Below are positions 8,378 to 16,499 of a stretch of 36,752 bases of DNA, in pieces. The stretch comes from Actinomycetes bacterium (GTDB lineage: Bacteria; Actinomycetota; Humimicrobiia; JAHJRV01). Location: assembly GCA_030640275.1 (NCBI GenBank), contig DAOWJR010000067.1, positions 1 through 36,752 of the forward strand, given 5' to 3'. The stretch's first letter is position 1. Each line of letters begins with the position of its first letter. Both the position numbers and the translations under genes were made by a program. The notes below the pieces were generated by a model that was not told where the DNA came from, ran no database searches, and saw only the letters and a list, made by a program, of their open reading frames with translations.

Positions 8378-8398
8378 TTACCAATTTCATATATATAA
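7187..8398 (+). CDS. tnpB: TnpB, IS200/IS605 family RNA-guided nuclease (OrfB)
   Basis: A 403-residue TnpB, the IS200/IS605 accessory protein now known to be an RNA-guided DNA nuclease and the ancestor type of Cas12. It appears intact: an N-terminal helix-turn-helix-like/WED region beginning MKLTYKFRLYPNK; RuvC residues D184 (GIDLG), E268 (ALEKLN) and the DRD at 345-347; and a zinc ribbon with C320, C323, C338 and C340. The last 40 or so codons (GQGLSKFT... to VVHLPISYI) overlap a structured right end and look like omega-RNA sequence read as protein. No tnpA is present in the window, so the element would be mobilised in trans (IS1341-like) or be domesticated. A strong promoter lies about 90 bases upstream; the SD is weak. 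The orientation is opposite to both flanking genes. Confidence 0.93.
   Translation: MKLTYKFRLYPNKDQEKKLLFTLDRCRFVYNKLLEELNKQEKIDRKKLQHSIVKLKEKYKELKEVYSKVLQYEHYRLFSNLRALSRLKLNGKKVGKLRFKGKGWFKTFTYNQSGFKLIETNKRLDLLHLSKIGNIKIRIHKKVKGKIKQITIKHCSSKKWYACITAEIKEKITRSNNSKKVGIDLGLDNFIYDSSGNKIKHPKILDKSLKKLSKEQRRLSRKKKKSKNRKKQRIKVARVYERTVNQRNDFLHKLSRCYVKGYGFIALEKLNIKGMVKNRYLSKSIVDASWSKFIQFIQYKAENAGVEVIKIDPKNTTINCSNCGSKVFKKLYNRIHKCKCGLEIDRDYNSAINILNIGQGLSKFTPVKIEPLRELTKVPASSVVEAGSPLRSLRVVHLPISYI
8255..8397 (+). ncRNA. Predicted omega-RNA (reRNA) of the tnpB element with adjacent guide
   Basis: The 3' end of tnpB is GC-rich and foldable, unlike its surroundings. TCTAC (8299-8303) pairs with GTAGA (8336-8340) around an inner GGGAAC/GTTCCC hairpin (8304-8309, 8318-8323). 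Then CCCTC (8350-8354) pairs with GAGGG (8365-8369) over a GCG-TT-CGC tip. This layout, ending in AGTTCAC at the element edge, matches TnpB guide RNAs, whose scaffold overlaps the tnpB 3' end. The guide would be the 16-20 bases beyond the edge, starting near 8378 in the 3' end of the 3D-domain gene. The 5' limit is a guess. Confidence 0.55.
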
Positions 8399-9393
8399 AT
8401 AAATCTTACTCCATATCTCAAGGCATCTGAATGATCGTCAAAACCTATATCTATGTGATTATTTCTAATTTTTTTACCTGTATCTCCAGCAATTGCAACT
8501 CCATACCCAGGTATCAATATTTTAGTTCTAAGTGGGATAAATTTGGGATCTACTGCGATAACACCATAACCAGCTTTTAAACCTATAGCAGTATATCCAC
8601 TTGAATATTTACCACAGCAAATGGGACAAGGGCAATAACCTGTTGCCAAAACTCTGTACCCATCAACAATTTTAAGATTTGGATATTGTAATTGAATTTT
8701 TTTAATTCTTTCTTCTATTTCTTTTAAATTGTTTTCTAACTTGGCTACTTGTATTTTTATTTCTTCCAATCTTTTTTCATACTCTGCTTCTTTTATTAAA
8801 AGTGAATTATGGGTAGAATTATACTGATCTCTATAACTATTGAGCTCTTCATGATTTTTTTCTAATGTGAGCTTAGTTTCTATAAGTTCTTCTTTTGTTT
8901 CGATGTAGTTATTGATTGCCTCTGAATCCTGCTTCATCATATAACCAAACAAATTCATATTTTTAAAGAACGTGATAATATCTTTTGGTGATATTACAGC
9001 TTGGAAAAAAGAATTGTTTTTCCGTTTATAAAGTTCAATGGCTTTTTCATTAAGAATTTTAATTGTATTTTTTAACTCAATTTCTATTTTTTTAATATTT
9101 AATTCCAAGTTTTTAATTTGATTTTCTAGGATATTTATCTTAGATTCTAATGAAAGTAAATCGTGTTTTATTCTATCTATTTCTTCTCTTGTATTATTTA
9201 AGTAATAAAGAATTGCATTCTGTTCATTTGTGAGTTTAACCTTTTCACCTTTTAATCTATCTAAATCTGCAGCAAAGATTATATGGGGATTGATAGTGAT
9301 AGCCATGAAGGTGCTTATAAATACAATAAACATCAGGTATTTAAATATTTTTATATTTTCCAAAAATCTGTCTATATTCATCACCAAAAACAC
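8374..9393 (-). CDS. Secreted coiled-coil protein with C-terminal 3D domain
   Basis: A predicted exported cell-wall protein of 339 residues. An N-terminal hydrophobic segment (about 15-40) acts as signal peptide or anchor; residues about 45-240 are heptad-rich coiled coil; the C-terminus is a 3D domain, named for three conserved Asp, seen in ATGYCPCPICCGKYSSGYTA and in GDTGKKI...DIGFDDHSDAL. 3D domains have a double-psi beta-barrel fold related to MltA-type lytic transglycosylases, so peptidoglycan cleavage is likely. A GTG at 9393 has an AAAAGG 11 bases upstream; TTG (9387), GTG (9384) and ATG (9381) also fit. The C-terminus YEIGK and its TGA abut or lie in the right end of the IS element, so the last residues may be altered by the insertion. 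Confidence 0.85.
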   Translation of the reverse strand: MFLVMNIDRFLENIKIFKYLMFIVFISTFMAITINPHIIFAADLDRLKGEKVKLTNEQNAILYYLNNTREEIDRIKHDLLSLESKINILENQIKNLELNIKKIEIELKNTIKILNEKAIELYKRKNNSFFQAVISPKDIITFFKNMNLFGYMMKQDSEAINNYIETKEELIETKLTLEKNHEELNSYRDQYNSTHNSLLIKEAEYEKRLEEIKIQVAKLENNLKEIEERIKKIQLQYPNLKIVDGYRVLATGYCPCPICCGKYSSGYTAIGLKAGYGVIAVDPKFIPLRTKILIPGYGVAIAGDTGKKIRNNHIDIGFDDHSDALRYGVRFIYIYEIGK

Positions 9394-9516
9394 AGAAGTT
9401 TAAACCTTTTCAAGATGGATTAAAAGAGTTGTTTTTTTCTCTATTAATAAATAAATAATATAAAATTTTTATAAGAATAATAATAAAAATTTCAATTAAG
9501 CTAATTATAAGCAATA

Positions 9517-9546
9517 ATTATAATACAATGATGAGATATATCTCAA
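9517..9546 (-). promoter_or_regulatory. Candidate promoter of the 3D-domain gene with palindrome over the -35
   Basis: On the - strand TTGAGA (9546-9541) and TATAAT (9522-9517) are 18 bases apart, upstream of the 3D-domain gene. The -35 overlaps TGAGATATATCTCA (9532-9545), a perfect 14-bp palindrome that may be an operator. On the + strand the palindrome lies about 90 bases before pdxS, behind a TATAAT at 9519-9524, so it could serve either direction. Confidence 0.4.
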
Positions 9547-9632
9547 ATTTCAAGCTTTTTAATATTAAATCACATATTGTCTCGTATTTATTGATTTGAT
9601 ATTATAATATATATATTAGGAGTGTGATATAT

Positions 9633-10517
9633 TTGAAAAAGATGGGAACATTTAAAGTAAAATCTGGATTGGCTGAGATGCTAAAGGGTGGAGTAATTAT
9701 GGATATTGTATCTGTGGAGCAGGCTAAGATAGCCGAAGAAGCTGGAGCAGTTTCAGTAATGGTGTTAGAGAGGATACCTGCTGATATAAGAAAAGTTGGA
9801 GGAGTGGCGCGAATGGCAGATCCTCAGCTTATTAAAGATGTAATGGATTCAGTCACTATTCCTGTAATGGCTAAAGTTAGAATTGGACACTTTGCTGAAG
9901 CACAAATATTGCAGGCTTTGGGTGTTGATTTTATAGACGAAAGTGAAGTCTTAACCCCAGCAGATGAGCAATATCATATAAATAAAAATAAATTTGAAAT
10001 TCCCTTTGTTTGTGGAGCAACAAATCTTGGAGAAGCATTAAGAAGAATTGATGAAGGAGCAGCCATGATAAGAACTAAGGGAGAAGCTGGAACTGGAAAT
10101 GTAGTAGAAGCTGTAAGACACATGAGACTTATTATGAGTGAGATTAAAGAATTGACTTCTTTATCTGAAGATAAGCTTATAACAACAGCAAAAGAGAAGG
10201 AAGCTTCATATGAATTGGTAAAATGGGTTGCAGAAAATGGTAAACTTCCTGTAGTAAATTTTGCAGCTGGAGGAATTGCTACACCTGCAGATGCAGCTCT
10301 TATGATGCAACTTGGAGCAGAGGGGGTCTTTGTTGGCTCTGGAATATTTAAATCAGAAAACCCTTCTGTAATGGCTAAAGCTATTGTGAGAGCAACAACA
10401 TATTTTAATGATCCCGAAGTTTTACTTGAAGTTTCAAGGAATTTGGGTGAAGCTATGATGGGATTACAAATATCTCAAATAGAAGAAGTGGATCTTTTAC
10501 AAAAGAGGGGAATCTGA
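9633..10517 (+). CDS. pdxS: Pyridoxal 5'-phosphate synthase, PdxS subunit
   Basis: The synthase subunit of the two-protein (DXP-independent) vitamin B6 pathway, joining ribose 5-phosphate, glyceraldehyde 3-phosphate and ammonia from PdxT into PLP. The (beta/alpha)8 barrel is complete. With the TTG start at 9633, the active-site residues fall at D24 (VIMD), K81 (MAKVRIG) and K149 (MIRTKGE), the standard numbering of the family. This and an AGGAG SD at 9618-9622 (10 bases away) favour TTG over the in-frame GTG at 9624, which has no spacing, or the ATG at 9642. It gives 294 residues. pdxT follows after one base, as expected for a complex needing both subunits. Confidence 0.97.
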   Translation: MKKMGTFKVKSGLAEMLKGGVIMDIVSVEQAKIAEEAGAVSVMVLERIPADIRKVGGVARMADPQLIKDVMDSVTIPVMAKVRIGHFAEAQILQALGVDFIDESEVLTPADEQYHINKNKFEIPFVCGATNLGEALRRIDEGAAMIRTKGEAGTGNVVEAVRHMRLIMSEIKELTSLSEDKLITTAKEKEASYELVKWVAENGKLPVVNFAAGGIATPADAALMMQLGAEGVFVGSGIFKSENPSVMAKAIVRATTYFNDPEVLLEVSRNLGEAMMGLQISQIEEVDLLQKRGI

Positions 10518-10518
10518 T

Positions 10519-11100
10519 TTGAAAAAGATAGGTGTACTTGCTCTTCAAGGAGCGGTAAGTGAACATATAGAAATACTTGAGAGATGTGGTGTTACACCAA
10601 TTGAGATAAAAAAAACAGTTCAAATTGCTGATATAGATGGTTTAATTATTCCAGGAGGTGAAAGCAGTACAATTGGAAATTTGATGAACGAATACAGTTT
10701 CTTCGAAAAGATAAGAGAGTTTGCGTACAAGGGTAAGCCAATTTATGGTACATGTGCTGGATTAATATTAATGTCAAAAAATATAATCGGTGAAAATAGA
10801 AAAACGATCTCTATTATGGATATAGAGGTTAGAAGGAATGCATTTGGTAGACAGATAGATAGTATGGAGATTGATATTGAAATACCAAAATTGGGTAATA
10901 AGAAATTTCCCGCAGTATTTATAAGAGCTCCAATAATAGAAAAGGTTGGAAAACAGGTGGAAATATTGGCAGAGATAGATGACAGAATTGTTATGGCACA
11001 ACAAGAAAATTTGTTAGTTTCAGCTTTTCACCCAGAATTAAGTAATGATGATAGAATCCATCGATATTTTTTGAATTTAGTAAATAAAAGATGGAGGTAA
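10519..11100 (+). CDS. pdxT: Pyridoxal 5'-phosphate synthase, PdxT glutaminase subunit
   Basis: The class I glutamine amidotransferase that hydrolyses glutamine and channels ammonia to PdxS. The triad is complete at C79 (YGTCAGL), H171 and E173 (FHPEL), and the family motif PGGESSTIG is at 45-53. The length of 193 residues is normal. It starts with TTG, with an AGAGGGG SD inside the end of pdxS and only one base between the genes, so the pair is very probably translationally coupled. The next gene, yebC, begins 4 bases after its stop. Confidence 0.97.
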   Translation: MKKIGVLALQGAVSEHIEILERCGVTPIEIKKTVQIADIDGLIIPGGESSTIGNLMNEYSFFEKIREFAYKGKPIYGTCAGLILMSKNIIGENRKTISIMDIEVRRNAFGRQIDSMEIDIEIPKLGNKKFPAVFIRAPIIEKVGKQVEILAEIDDRIVMAQQENLLVSAFHPELSNDDRIHRYFLNLVNKRWR

Positions 11101-11104
11101 TGGG

Positions 11105-11851
11105 ATGTCAGGTCATTCAAAGTGGAAAACCATAAAGCATAAAAAGTCAAAAGAAGACGCAAAAAGAGGGAGACTTTTTTCTAAATTAACGAAAGCAATT
11201 ATAATTGCTACCAAAGAGGGAGGTTGTGATCCAGATCAGAATATAGCATTAGCCAATGTAATTCAAAAGGCAAAAGAATTCAATATGCCAAAAGATAATA
11301 TAAAGAGGGCTATAAAAAAAGGTACTGGTAAGGTTGGTGGATATGATTTAGAGAAAGTTGTATATGAGGGATATGGACCTGAAGGAATTGCGGTGATAGT
11401 AGAAACTATGACTGATAATAGAAAAAGAACTGCTTCAGAAATGAGAAATATATTTGCTAAACACAATGGTAATCTTGGCTCAACAGGATGTGTGAGATGG
11501 ATGTTTAATAGAAGAGGTGTTATCAGTTTAAAAGATGGTTCTTATATTGACGAAGATGAGATCTTGTTATTAGCTATTGATGCAGGAGCAGATGATGTAA
11601 TTATTGAAAAGGATTATTATGAAATTTATACAGAACCAACTAAGCTTATGAAAATCAAAGATTTTTTAATTGAAAAAGGCTTATCACCTGATTCAACAGA
11701 AATTATTCTTATTCCTAAGAATTACAAATTGCTTGATGAATCTAAAACATTAAAAAGTCTTAAACTAATAGATGCACTTCATGAACAGGAGGATGTTCGG
11801 GAGATTTATACAAATTTTGAAATACCAGATGAATTAATGGAGAAACTTTGA
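11105..11851 (+). CDS. yebC: YebC/PmpR family protein
   Basis: A 248-residue YebC/TACO1 family protein with the hallmark N-terminus MSGHSKWKTIKHKKSKEDAKRG shortened here to its key start, and the typical YEGYGPEGIAVIVE stretch. The family has long been called a transcriptional regulator (PmpR); recent work on YebC-type proteins points to relief of ribosome stalling at polyproline. Nothing in this sequence decides between them. A GGAGG SD lies in the last codons of pdxT. Its TGA overlaps the TTG of ruvC, so the two are coupled; the yebC-ruvCAB order is conserved in many bacteria. Confidence 0.96.
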   Translation: MSGHSKWKTIKHKKSKEDAKRGRLFSKLTKAIIIATKEGGCDPDQNIALANVIQKAKEFNMPKDNIKRAIKKGTGKVGGYDLEKVVYEGYGPEGIAVIVETMTDNRKRTASEMRNIFAKHNGNLGSTGCVRWMFNRRGVISLKDGSYIDEDEILLLAIDAGADDVIIEKDYYEIYTEPTKLMKIKDFLIEKGLSPDSTEIILIPKNYKLLDESKTLKSLKLIDALHEQEDVREIYTNFEIPDELMEKL

Positions 11852-12339
11852 AAGCATTAGGAGTTGATCCCGGAACAGCAACAACAGGTGTGGCAATAGT
11901 GGAAGAAAAGAAGGGAAAATTAAATGCAGTCTATTATGATTGCATAAAAACTTCAGCAAAACTTCCAATTTCACAAAGATTAAATATAATATATAAAGGT
12001 ATAAATGATATCATTTTAACCTATTCTCCCAACTGTTTAGCAATTGAGGAGATATTTTTTAGCAGTAATGTAAAGACAGCTATTTCTGTAGGTCAAGCAA
12101 GTGGTGTAGTTTTACTTGCCGGGCATCAAAATCAATTAGATGTTTATAAATATACACCTTTACAAGTTAAAAAAGCAGTAGTTGGTCTTGGGAATGCTTC
12201 TAAAAAACAGGTACAATATATGGTTAAAGCCATATTAAAAATTGGTGATGAAAAAATCAAGGATGATGCTGCAGATGCCTTAGCAATCGCCATATGTCAT
12301 TTAAACTGGAAAGGAAATAAAGAGTTACTTTCAAGGTGA
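11848..12339 (+). CDS. ruvC: Holliday junction resolvase RuvC
   Basis: The endonuclease that cuts Holliday junctions symmetrically after RuvAB branch migration. At 163 residues it has the four acidic metal ligands at D7 (GVDPGT), E67 (AIEEIF), D140 and D143 (DDAADALA), matching E. coli D7, E66, D138, D141. The start is a TTG overlapping the TGA of yebC (TTGA), without a separate spacer, so expression probably depends on yebC translation. ruvA follows after 4 bases. Confidence 0.97.
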   Translation: MKALGVDPGTATTGVAIVEEKKGKLNAVYYDCIKTSAKLPISQRLNIIYKGINDIILTYSPNCLAIEEIFFSSNVKTAISVGQASGVVLLAGHQNQLDVYKYTPLQVKKAVVGLGNASKKQVQYMVKAILKIGDEKIKDDAADALAIAICHLNWKGNKELLSR

Positions 12340-12343
12340 AAAA

Positions 12344-12949
12344 TTGATAGGATTTATTAAAGGAAAATTAGCTATTAAATTAACCGAATATGTATTAGTT
12401 GATGTAAGTGGAGTAGGTTATCAGATATTTATTTCTCCAAAAACATTACTGAGTCTACCCAAGGAAGGTAATGAAATTATTTTTTTTACATATACATATT
12501 TGAGAGATGATAGTCTAAGGTTATATGGTTTTTTAAATAAAGAAGATAAGAAAATGTTTGAAAATCTTCTACAAATATCAGGAATTGGTCCTAAAGTAGC
12601 ATTAGCAGTTCATTCTGTCTTTAACTCAAATGAGTTTGAGAAAGCTATTTTAAATCAGGATGTTGATTTAATAAGAACTATTCCTGGAGTTGGTAAGAAG
12701 ACTGCTTTAAGACTTATTTTAGAATTAAGAGGAAAGCTCGAGCTACCTGAGCTTGAAAAAATCATGAAAGTTAAGATACCCGACAGAGTATTAGTTGTTA
12801 TGAGGGAAGCTAAACAGGCATTAAGAAATCTTGGATTTAAACCATCTGAGATAAATGCATCACTGGAGGGGTTTTCAACTGAAGGAGAGGAAGAAATTAC
12901 TGTAGAAAAGTTTATAAGATATGCTTTAAAAAACTTAAGAGGATATTAA
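12344..12949 (+). CDS. ruvA: Holliday junction branch migration protein RuvA
   Basis: The junction-binding subunit that targets RuvB to Holliday junctions. At 201 residues it has the N-terminal OB domain (1-65), two helix-hairpin-helix motifs (ISGIGPKVAL and IPGVGKKTAL) and a C-terminal three-helix domain that contacts RuvB. The start is TTG with AAGGTGA just upstream, overlapping the end of ruvC. A GC-rich repeat separates it from ruvB, which is unusual as ruvA and ruvB are often adjacent. Confidence 0.96.
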   Translation: MIGFIKGKLAIKLTEYVLVDVSGVGYQIFISPKTLLSLPKEGNEIIFFTYTYLRDDSLRLYGFLNKEDKKMFENLLQISGIGPKVALAVHSVFNSNEFEKAILNQDVDLIRTIPGVGKKTALRLILELRGKLELPELEKIMKVKIPDRVLVVMREAKQALRNLGFKPSEINASLEGFSTEGEEEITVEKFIRYALKNLRGY

Positions 12950-12999
12950 ACTCTAATTAAAATAATGAAAGATTTGGGTATAGTCTCTTGACTAATTAT

Positions 13000-13034
13000 C
13001 TCTCCCCTGGTGGGAGAGGGAAAGGGAGAGGGTC
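13000..13034 (+). repeat. GC-rich hairpin repeat between ruvA and ruvB
   Basis: CTCTCCC (13000-13006) pairs perfectly with GGGAGAG (13012-13018) over a CTGGT loop; a second purine copy, GGGAGAGGG (13024-13032), follows and could pair alternatively with the same left arm. The block is strikingly GC-rich against an AT-rich spacer and resembles dispersed REP/MITE-like repeats. There is no T-run directly after it, so it is a poor intrinsic terminator on the + strand. Confidence 0.6.
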
Positions 13035-13061
13035 AAAAAACTATCAAATTATAAATAAAAT

Positions 13062-14093
13062 ATGAAAGAAGATAAATGCATGAAAGAAAAAGTAACAGAT
13101 ATAAAACTTCATAAATATGATATTGAGTTAGATAAGGAACTTAGACCAAAAAGGATGAAAGATTTTATTGGTCAAAATAAAATTAAGGAAAATTTAGCTA
13201 TTTATATTGAAGCAACTAAAAAAAGAAAAGAGGCGTTAGACCATGTTCTTTTGATCGGTCCACCAGGTCTTGGAAAAACAACTTTAGCAGGAATTATATC
13301 TAATGAGTTAGGTGTAAATGTAACAACAACTTCAGGGCCAGCTATTGAAAGAGCTGGTGATTTAGCTTCTATTCTTACAAATATTGAGTCGAATAATGTT
13401 TTGTTTATTGATGAAATACATAGATTAAATCGAGCGGTGGAAGAGATACTATATCCAGCTTTAGAGGAATTTAAAATGGATATAATGATTGGTAAAGGAC
13501 CTGGAGCACGCTCATTAAGATTAGAATTAAAACCTTTTACACTTGCTGGAGCTACGACAAGAGCAGGTCTTATTTCTTCTCCTCTTAGAACAAGGTTTGG
13601 AATAACAATTCGCCTGGATTATTATAATGTTGATGAAATAGAAAAAATAGTTAGAAGGTCTGCTAAAATATTAAACGTGGAAATAGATGAAAAAGGTTCT
13701 TTAGAGATAGCTAAAAGAGCAAGAGGTACCCCAAGAGTAGCAAATAGACTTCTAAAGAGAGTTAGGGATTATGCAATTGTTAAAGCAGATGGAAAGATAA
13801 ATGGGGGAGTAGCTCTTGATGGTTTAGAATTGTTAGATGTCGATGAAGAAGGATTAGATAATCTGGATATAAAAATAATTAAAACTATAATTTACAAATT
13901 TAATGGTGGTCCAGTTGGTTTGAGTACATTATCAAGTTCAGTTGGAGAGGAATCAGAAACAATTCAGGAAGTTTATGAACCATATCTTTTACGGCAGGGA
14001 TTTATACAAAAAACACCGAGAGGTAGAGTAGCTACGAAAATTGCATATAAACATCTAAATGAGGAGTATAAGAAGGAAGACCAGCTTTTTTAA
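13062..14093 (+). CDS. ruvB: Holliday junction branch migration ATPase RuvB
   Basis: The hexameric AAA+ motor that drives branch migration with RuvA. It is complete at 343 residues: Walker A GPPGLGKT (66-73), Walker B FIDEIH (115-120), sensor 1 AGATTRAG, Arg finger region SPLRTRFG, and a C-terminal winged helix (about 265-335) with QEVYEPYLLRQGFIQKTPRGR. The start may be the ATG at 13062 or 13080; neither has a strong SD, and the extra 6 residues are not conserved in the family. It lies 112 bases after ruvA, across the GC-rich repeat. Confidence 0.97.
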   Translation: MKEDKCMKEKVTDIKLHKYDIELDKELRPKRMKDFIGQNKIKENLAIYIEATKKRKEALDHVLLIGPPGLGKTTLAGIISNELGVNVTTTSGPAIERAGDLASILTNIESNNVLFIDEIHRLNRAVEEILYPALEEFKMDIMIGKGPGARSLRLELKPFTLAGATTRAGLISSPLRTRFGITIRLDYYNVDEIEKIVRRSAKILNVEIDEKGSLEIAKRARGTPRVANRLLKRVRDYAIVKADGKINGGVALDGLELLDVDEEGLDNLDIKIIKTIIYKFNGGPVGLSTLSSSVGEESETIQEVYEPYLLRQGFIQKTPRGRVATKIAYKHLNEEYKKEDQLF

Positions 14094-14134
14094 TTATTTT
14101 CTTCTATTACTTTTTAAGATTAAACCTATTAAAA

Positions 14135-14180
14135 TATATCACTGACTACATATATTTTATATCACTAATTACATATATTT
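14135..14180. repeat. Two adjacent 23-bp direct repeats upstream of queA
   Basis: Units 14135-14157 and 14158-14180 are directly adjacent and identical except at two positions (G to A, C to T). Both begin TATATCACT and end ACATATATTT. They lie 31 bases before the queA start. It could be a recent tandem duplication or a two-site operator. Confidence 0.65.
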
Positions 14181-14210
14181 CCACTATAAAAAAATAAAAA
14201 AATAAATTTT

Positions 14211-15260
14211 ATGAAAGTTTCTGATTATTATTACCATCTTCCTAAAAACTTAATAGCACAAGAACCATTAAAGGAAAGAGATAAATCCAAACTTCTTATC
14301 ATAGATAGAAGCAAAGGTTCTATAGAAGAGGATGTTTTCCATAATCTTCCAGAATATTTGGGTGAAAATGATTGCCTTGTTTTAAACGATTCAAAGGTGA
14401 TTCCTGCAAGGTTATTTGCTATAAAAAAAGATACTGGTGCAAAGATTGAAATATTATTACTGAGTAAGCTAAGTAATAATCTCTGGACTGCTTTAATTAA
14501 ACCATTTAAAAGAGTGAAAAAAGGTACGATCTTAGTTTATCCATCTAAAATAAGTACGAGAGAGTCAAATTTAAAATCTATTATTGAAGAAAAGGTTGGA
14601 GAAGGAATAGTAAAAATAAGGTTTTTTTATGAAAAATCTTATAAAAATTTTGAAAAAGATATATTTTCTTTAGGTATAGTTCCACTTCCTCCATATATTA
14701 AAAATCAAAATATACCACTTAAAAGGTATCAGACAATATATGCAAAAAAGGAGGGTTCTGTAGCTGCACCCACTGCTGGTTTACATTTTACAAATGAAGT
14801 TTTTAAAAGAATCCGTAAAAAAGGTATTAAGATTGCTACCATTACATTACATGTAAGTTTGGATACCTTTAGACCAATTAAAGTTGATAATATTGAGAAT
14901 CATGTTATATATAGTGAAAAATTTTATTTATCAGAAGAACAATCAAAACTAATAAACAGTGTAAAAGCAGTTGGTGGTAGAATCATAGCTGTTGGAACTA
15001 CTACAGTGAGAACTTTGGAGTCTGCTACCAAAAATGGAGAAATTAAACCATTTTCTGGAAGAACTGATTTATTTATTAAACCAAATTATAGATTTAAAAT
15101 GGTAGATGGAATTATAACTAATTTTCATCTCCCATGTTCAACACTGTTTATAATGATTTGTGCATTTGCTAATAAGAAAGTTGTAATGAATGCATATAAT
15201 TTAGCAATTAAGAAAAAGTATAAGTTCTACTCATTTGGTGATGCAATGCTTATTTTATAA
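14211..15260 (+). CDS. queA: S-adenosylmethionine:tRNA ribosyltransferase-isomerase QueA
   Basis: Transfers and rearranges the ribosyl group of SAM onto preQ1-modified tRNA, giving epoxyqueuosine in GUN-anticodon tRNAs. At 349 residues it has the family marks LPKNLIAQEP (about 10-19), DRDKSKLL-like region, LNDSKVIPAR, and VAAPTAGLHFT followed by HVSLDTFRPI. tgt lies 56 bases downstream, the usual pairing, and a QueT-type ECF transporter is encoded further down the same strand. No SD is evident before the ATG; the two 23-bp repeats lie just upstream. QueG/QueH, needed for the last step, is not in the window. Confidence 0.96.
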   Translation: MKVSDYYYHLPKNLIAQEPLKERDKSKLLIIDRSKGSIEEDVFHNLPEYLGENDCLVLNDSKVIPARLFAIKKDTGAKIEILLLSKLSNNLWTALIKPFKRVKKGTILVYPSKISTRESNLKSIIEEKVGEGIVKIRFFYEKSYKNFEKDIFSLGIVPLPPYIKNQNIPLKRYQTIYAKKEGSVAAPTAGLHFTNEVFKRIRKKGIKIATITLHVSLDTFRPIKVDNIENHVIYSEKFYLSEEQSKLINSVKAVGGRIIAVGTTTVRTLESATKNGEIKPFSGRTDLFIKPNYRFKMVDGIITNFHLPCSTLFIMICAFANKKVVMNAYNLAIKKKYKFYSFGDAMLIL

Positions 15261-15316
15261 AAAATAATTGTACAGGTGAATATATCTAAATAAAAATTTT
15301 AATTAATTCTTAAAGC

Positions 15317-16444
15317 ATGGAAAATAAAAAATTTAAATTCAAGGTAATACATGAAGATAAAAATAGTGATGCCAGGTTAGGTGAGATAATAACGCCACAT
15401 GGTAAAATTAATACTCCGGTTTTTTGCCCCGTTGGAACAAGAGCAACAGTTAAAGCTATGACCCCTGAGGAGTTAAGAGATATTGGAGTTCAAATTATTT
15501 TGGGAAATACATATCATCTATATCTTAGACCGGGGATAGATGTAATAGAAAGAGCAGGAGGATTGCATAAATTTATGCACTGGAAAGAGCCAATACTTAC
15601 GGATAGTGGTGGTTATCAGGTTTTTAGTTTAAATCAAACATTTAAGATTGTTAAAGATGGAGTAGAATTTAAATCAATAATTGACGGATCAAAACACTTT
15701 TTTAGCCCTCAAAAGGTTATAGAATTGCAAAAAAGAATGGGTTCAGACATAATGATGATGCTGGATGAACCAGTTAGTCCTGATTCTGATTATGGTTACA
15801 CAAAATTAGCTATGATCAGGACATTAGATTGGGCCAGGATGTCAATAAATAGTGTTGGAGATTATCCAGGAGCTTTATTTGGTATTATTCAGGGAGGAAT
15901 GTATGATGACTTGAGAAAGGAATGTTCACAAAGAATGCTGGAGTTGAATTTTGATGGTTACTCTATAGGGGGACTTAGTATAGGCGAGCCAAGAGAATTA
16001 ACATTTGAGTTAACAGAAAAAACTGTAAATGAAATACCAAAAGAAAAAACACGTTATTTTATGGGATTAGGAGACCCCGAGGGAATAATAAAAGCAGTTT
16101 CAATGGGTGTAGATATTTTTGATTGTGTATTAGCAACAAGAATAGCAAGAAATGGGGTAGCAATTACTTATGAAGGTAAATTGAATATAAAAAATTTTAG
16201 ATATAAAATAGACTTTAACCCCTTAATGCATGATTGTAATTGTTATTGTTGTAAGAATTATAGTCGTGCTTATATAAGACATCTGTATATATCAAATGAG
16301 ATTTTAGCCAGCAGGTTACTAACAACTCATAATCTTCATTTTATGGTGAATTTAATGGGGGAAATTCGAAAAAAAATAAAGGAAGGGAAATTATCAGAAA
16401 TAAAGAAGAAATTTGATGGTTATGTCTGGAAAAAAAATATCTAA
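15317..16444 (+). CDS. tgt: tRNA-guanine transglycosylase Tgt
   Basis: Exchanges guanine 34 for preQ1 in tRNAs with GUN anticodons, the step before QueA. At 375 residues it has D96 (TDSGGYQVFS) and the nucleophile D269 (DIFDCVLATR), and a zinc site C307-x-C309-x2-C312 with H338. The strictly common PTR after the nucleophile region is ATR here (Ala for Pro), a minor departure. Bacterial-type Val/Gly residues in SIGGLSIGEP support preQ1 rather than archaeosine or queuine use, though this is an inference from family membership. yajC follows, as in many bacteria. Confidence 0.96.
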   Translation: MENKKFKFKVIHEDKNSDARLGEIITPHGKINTPVFCPVGTRATVKAMTPEELRDIGVQIILGNTYHLYLRPGIDVIERAGGLHKFMHWKEPILTDSGGYQVFSLNQTFKIVKDGVEFKSIIDGSKHFFSPQKVIELQKRMGSDIMMMLDEPVSPDSDYGYTKLAMIRTLDWARMSINSVGDYPGALFGIIQGGMYDDLRKECSQRMLELNFDGYSIGGLSIGEPRELTFELTEKTVNEIPKEKTRYFMGLGDPEGIIKAVSMGVDIFDCVLATRIARNGVAITYEGKLNIKNFRYKIDFNPLMHDCNCYCCKNYSRAYIRHLYISNEILASRLLTTHNLHFMVNLMGEIRKKIKEGKLSEIKKKFDGYVWKKNI

Positions 16445-16499
16445 TAATATCTGTAAAATTTTAATATAACAACTTAAACATTTTTATGAAAGGAGAAGG

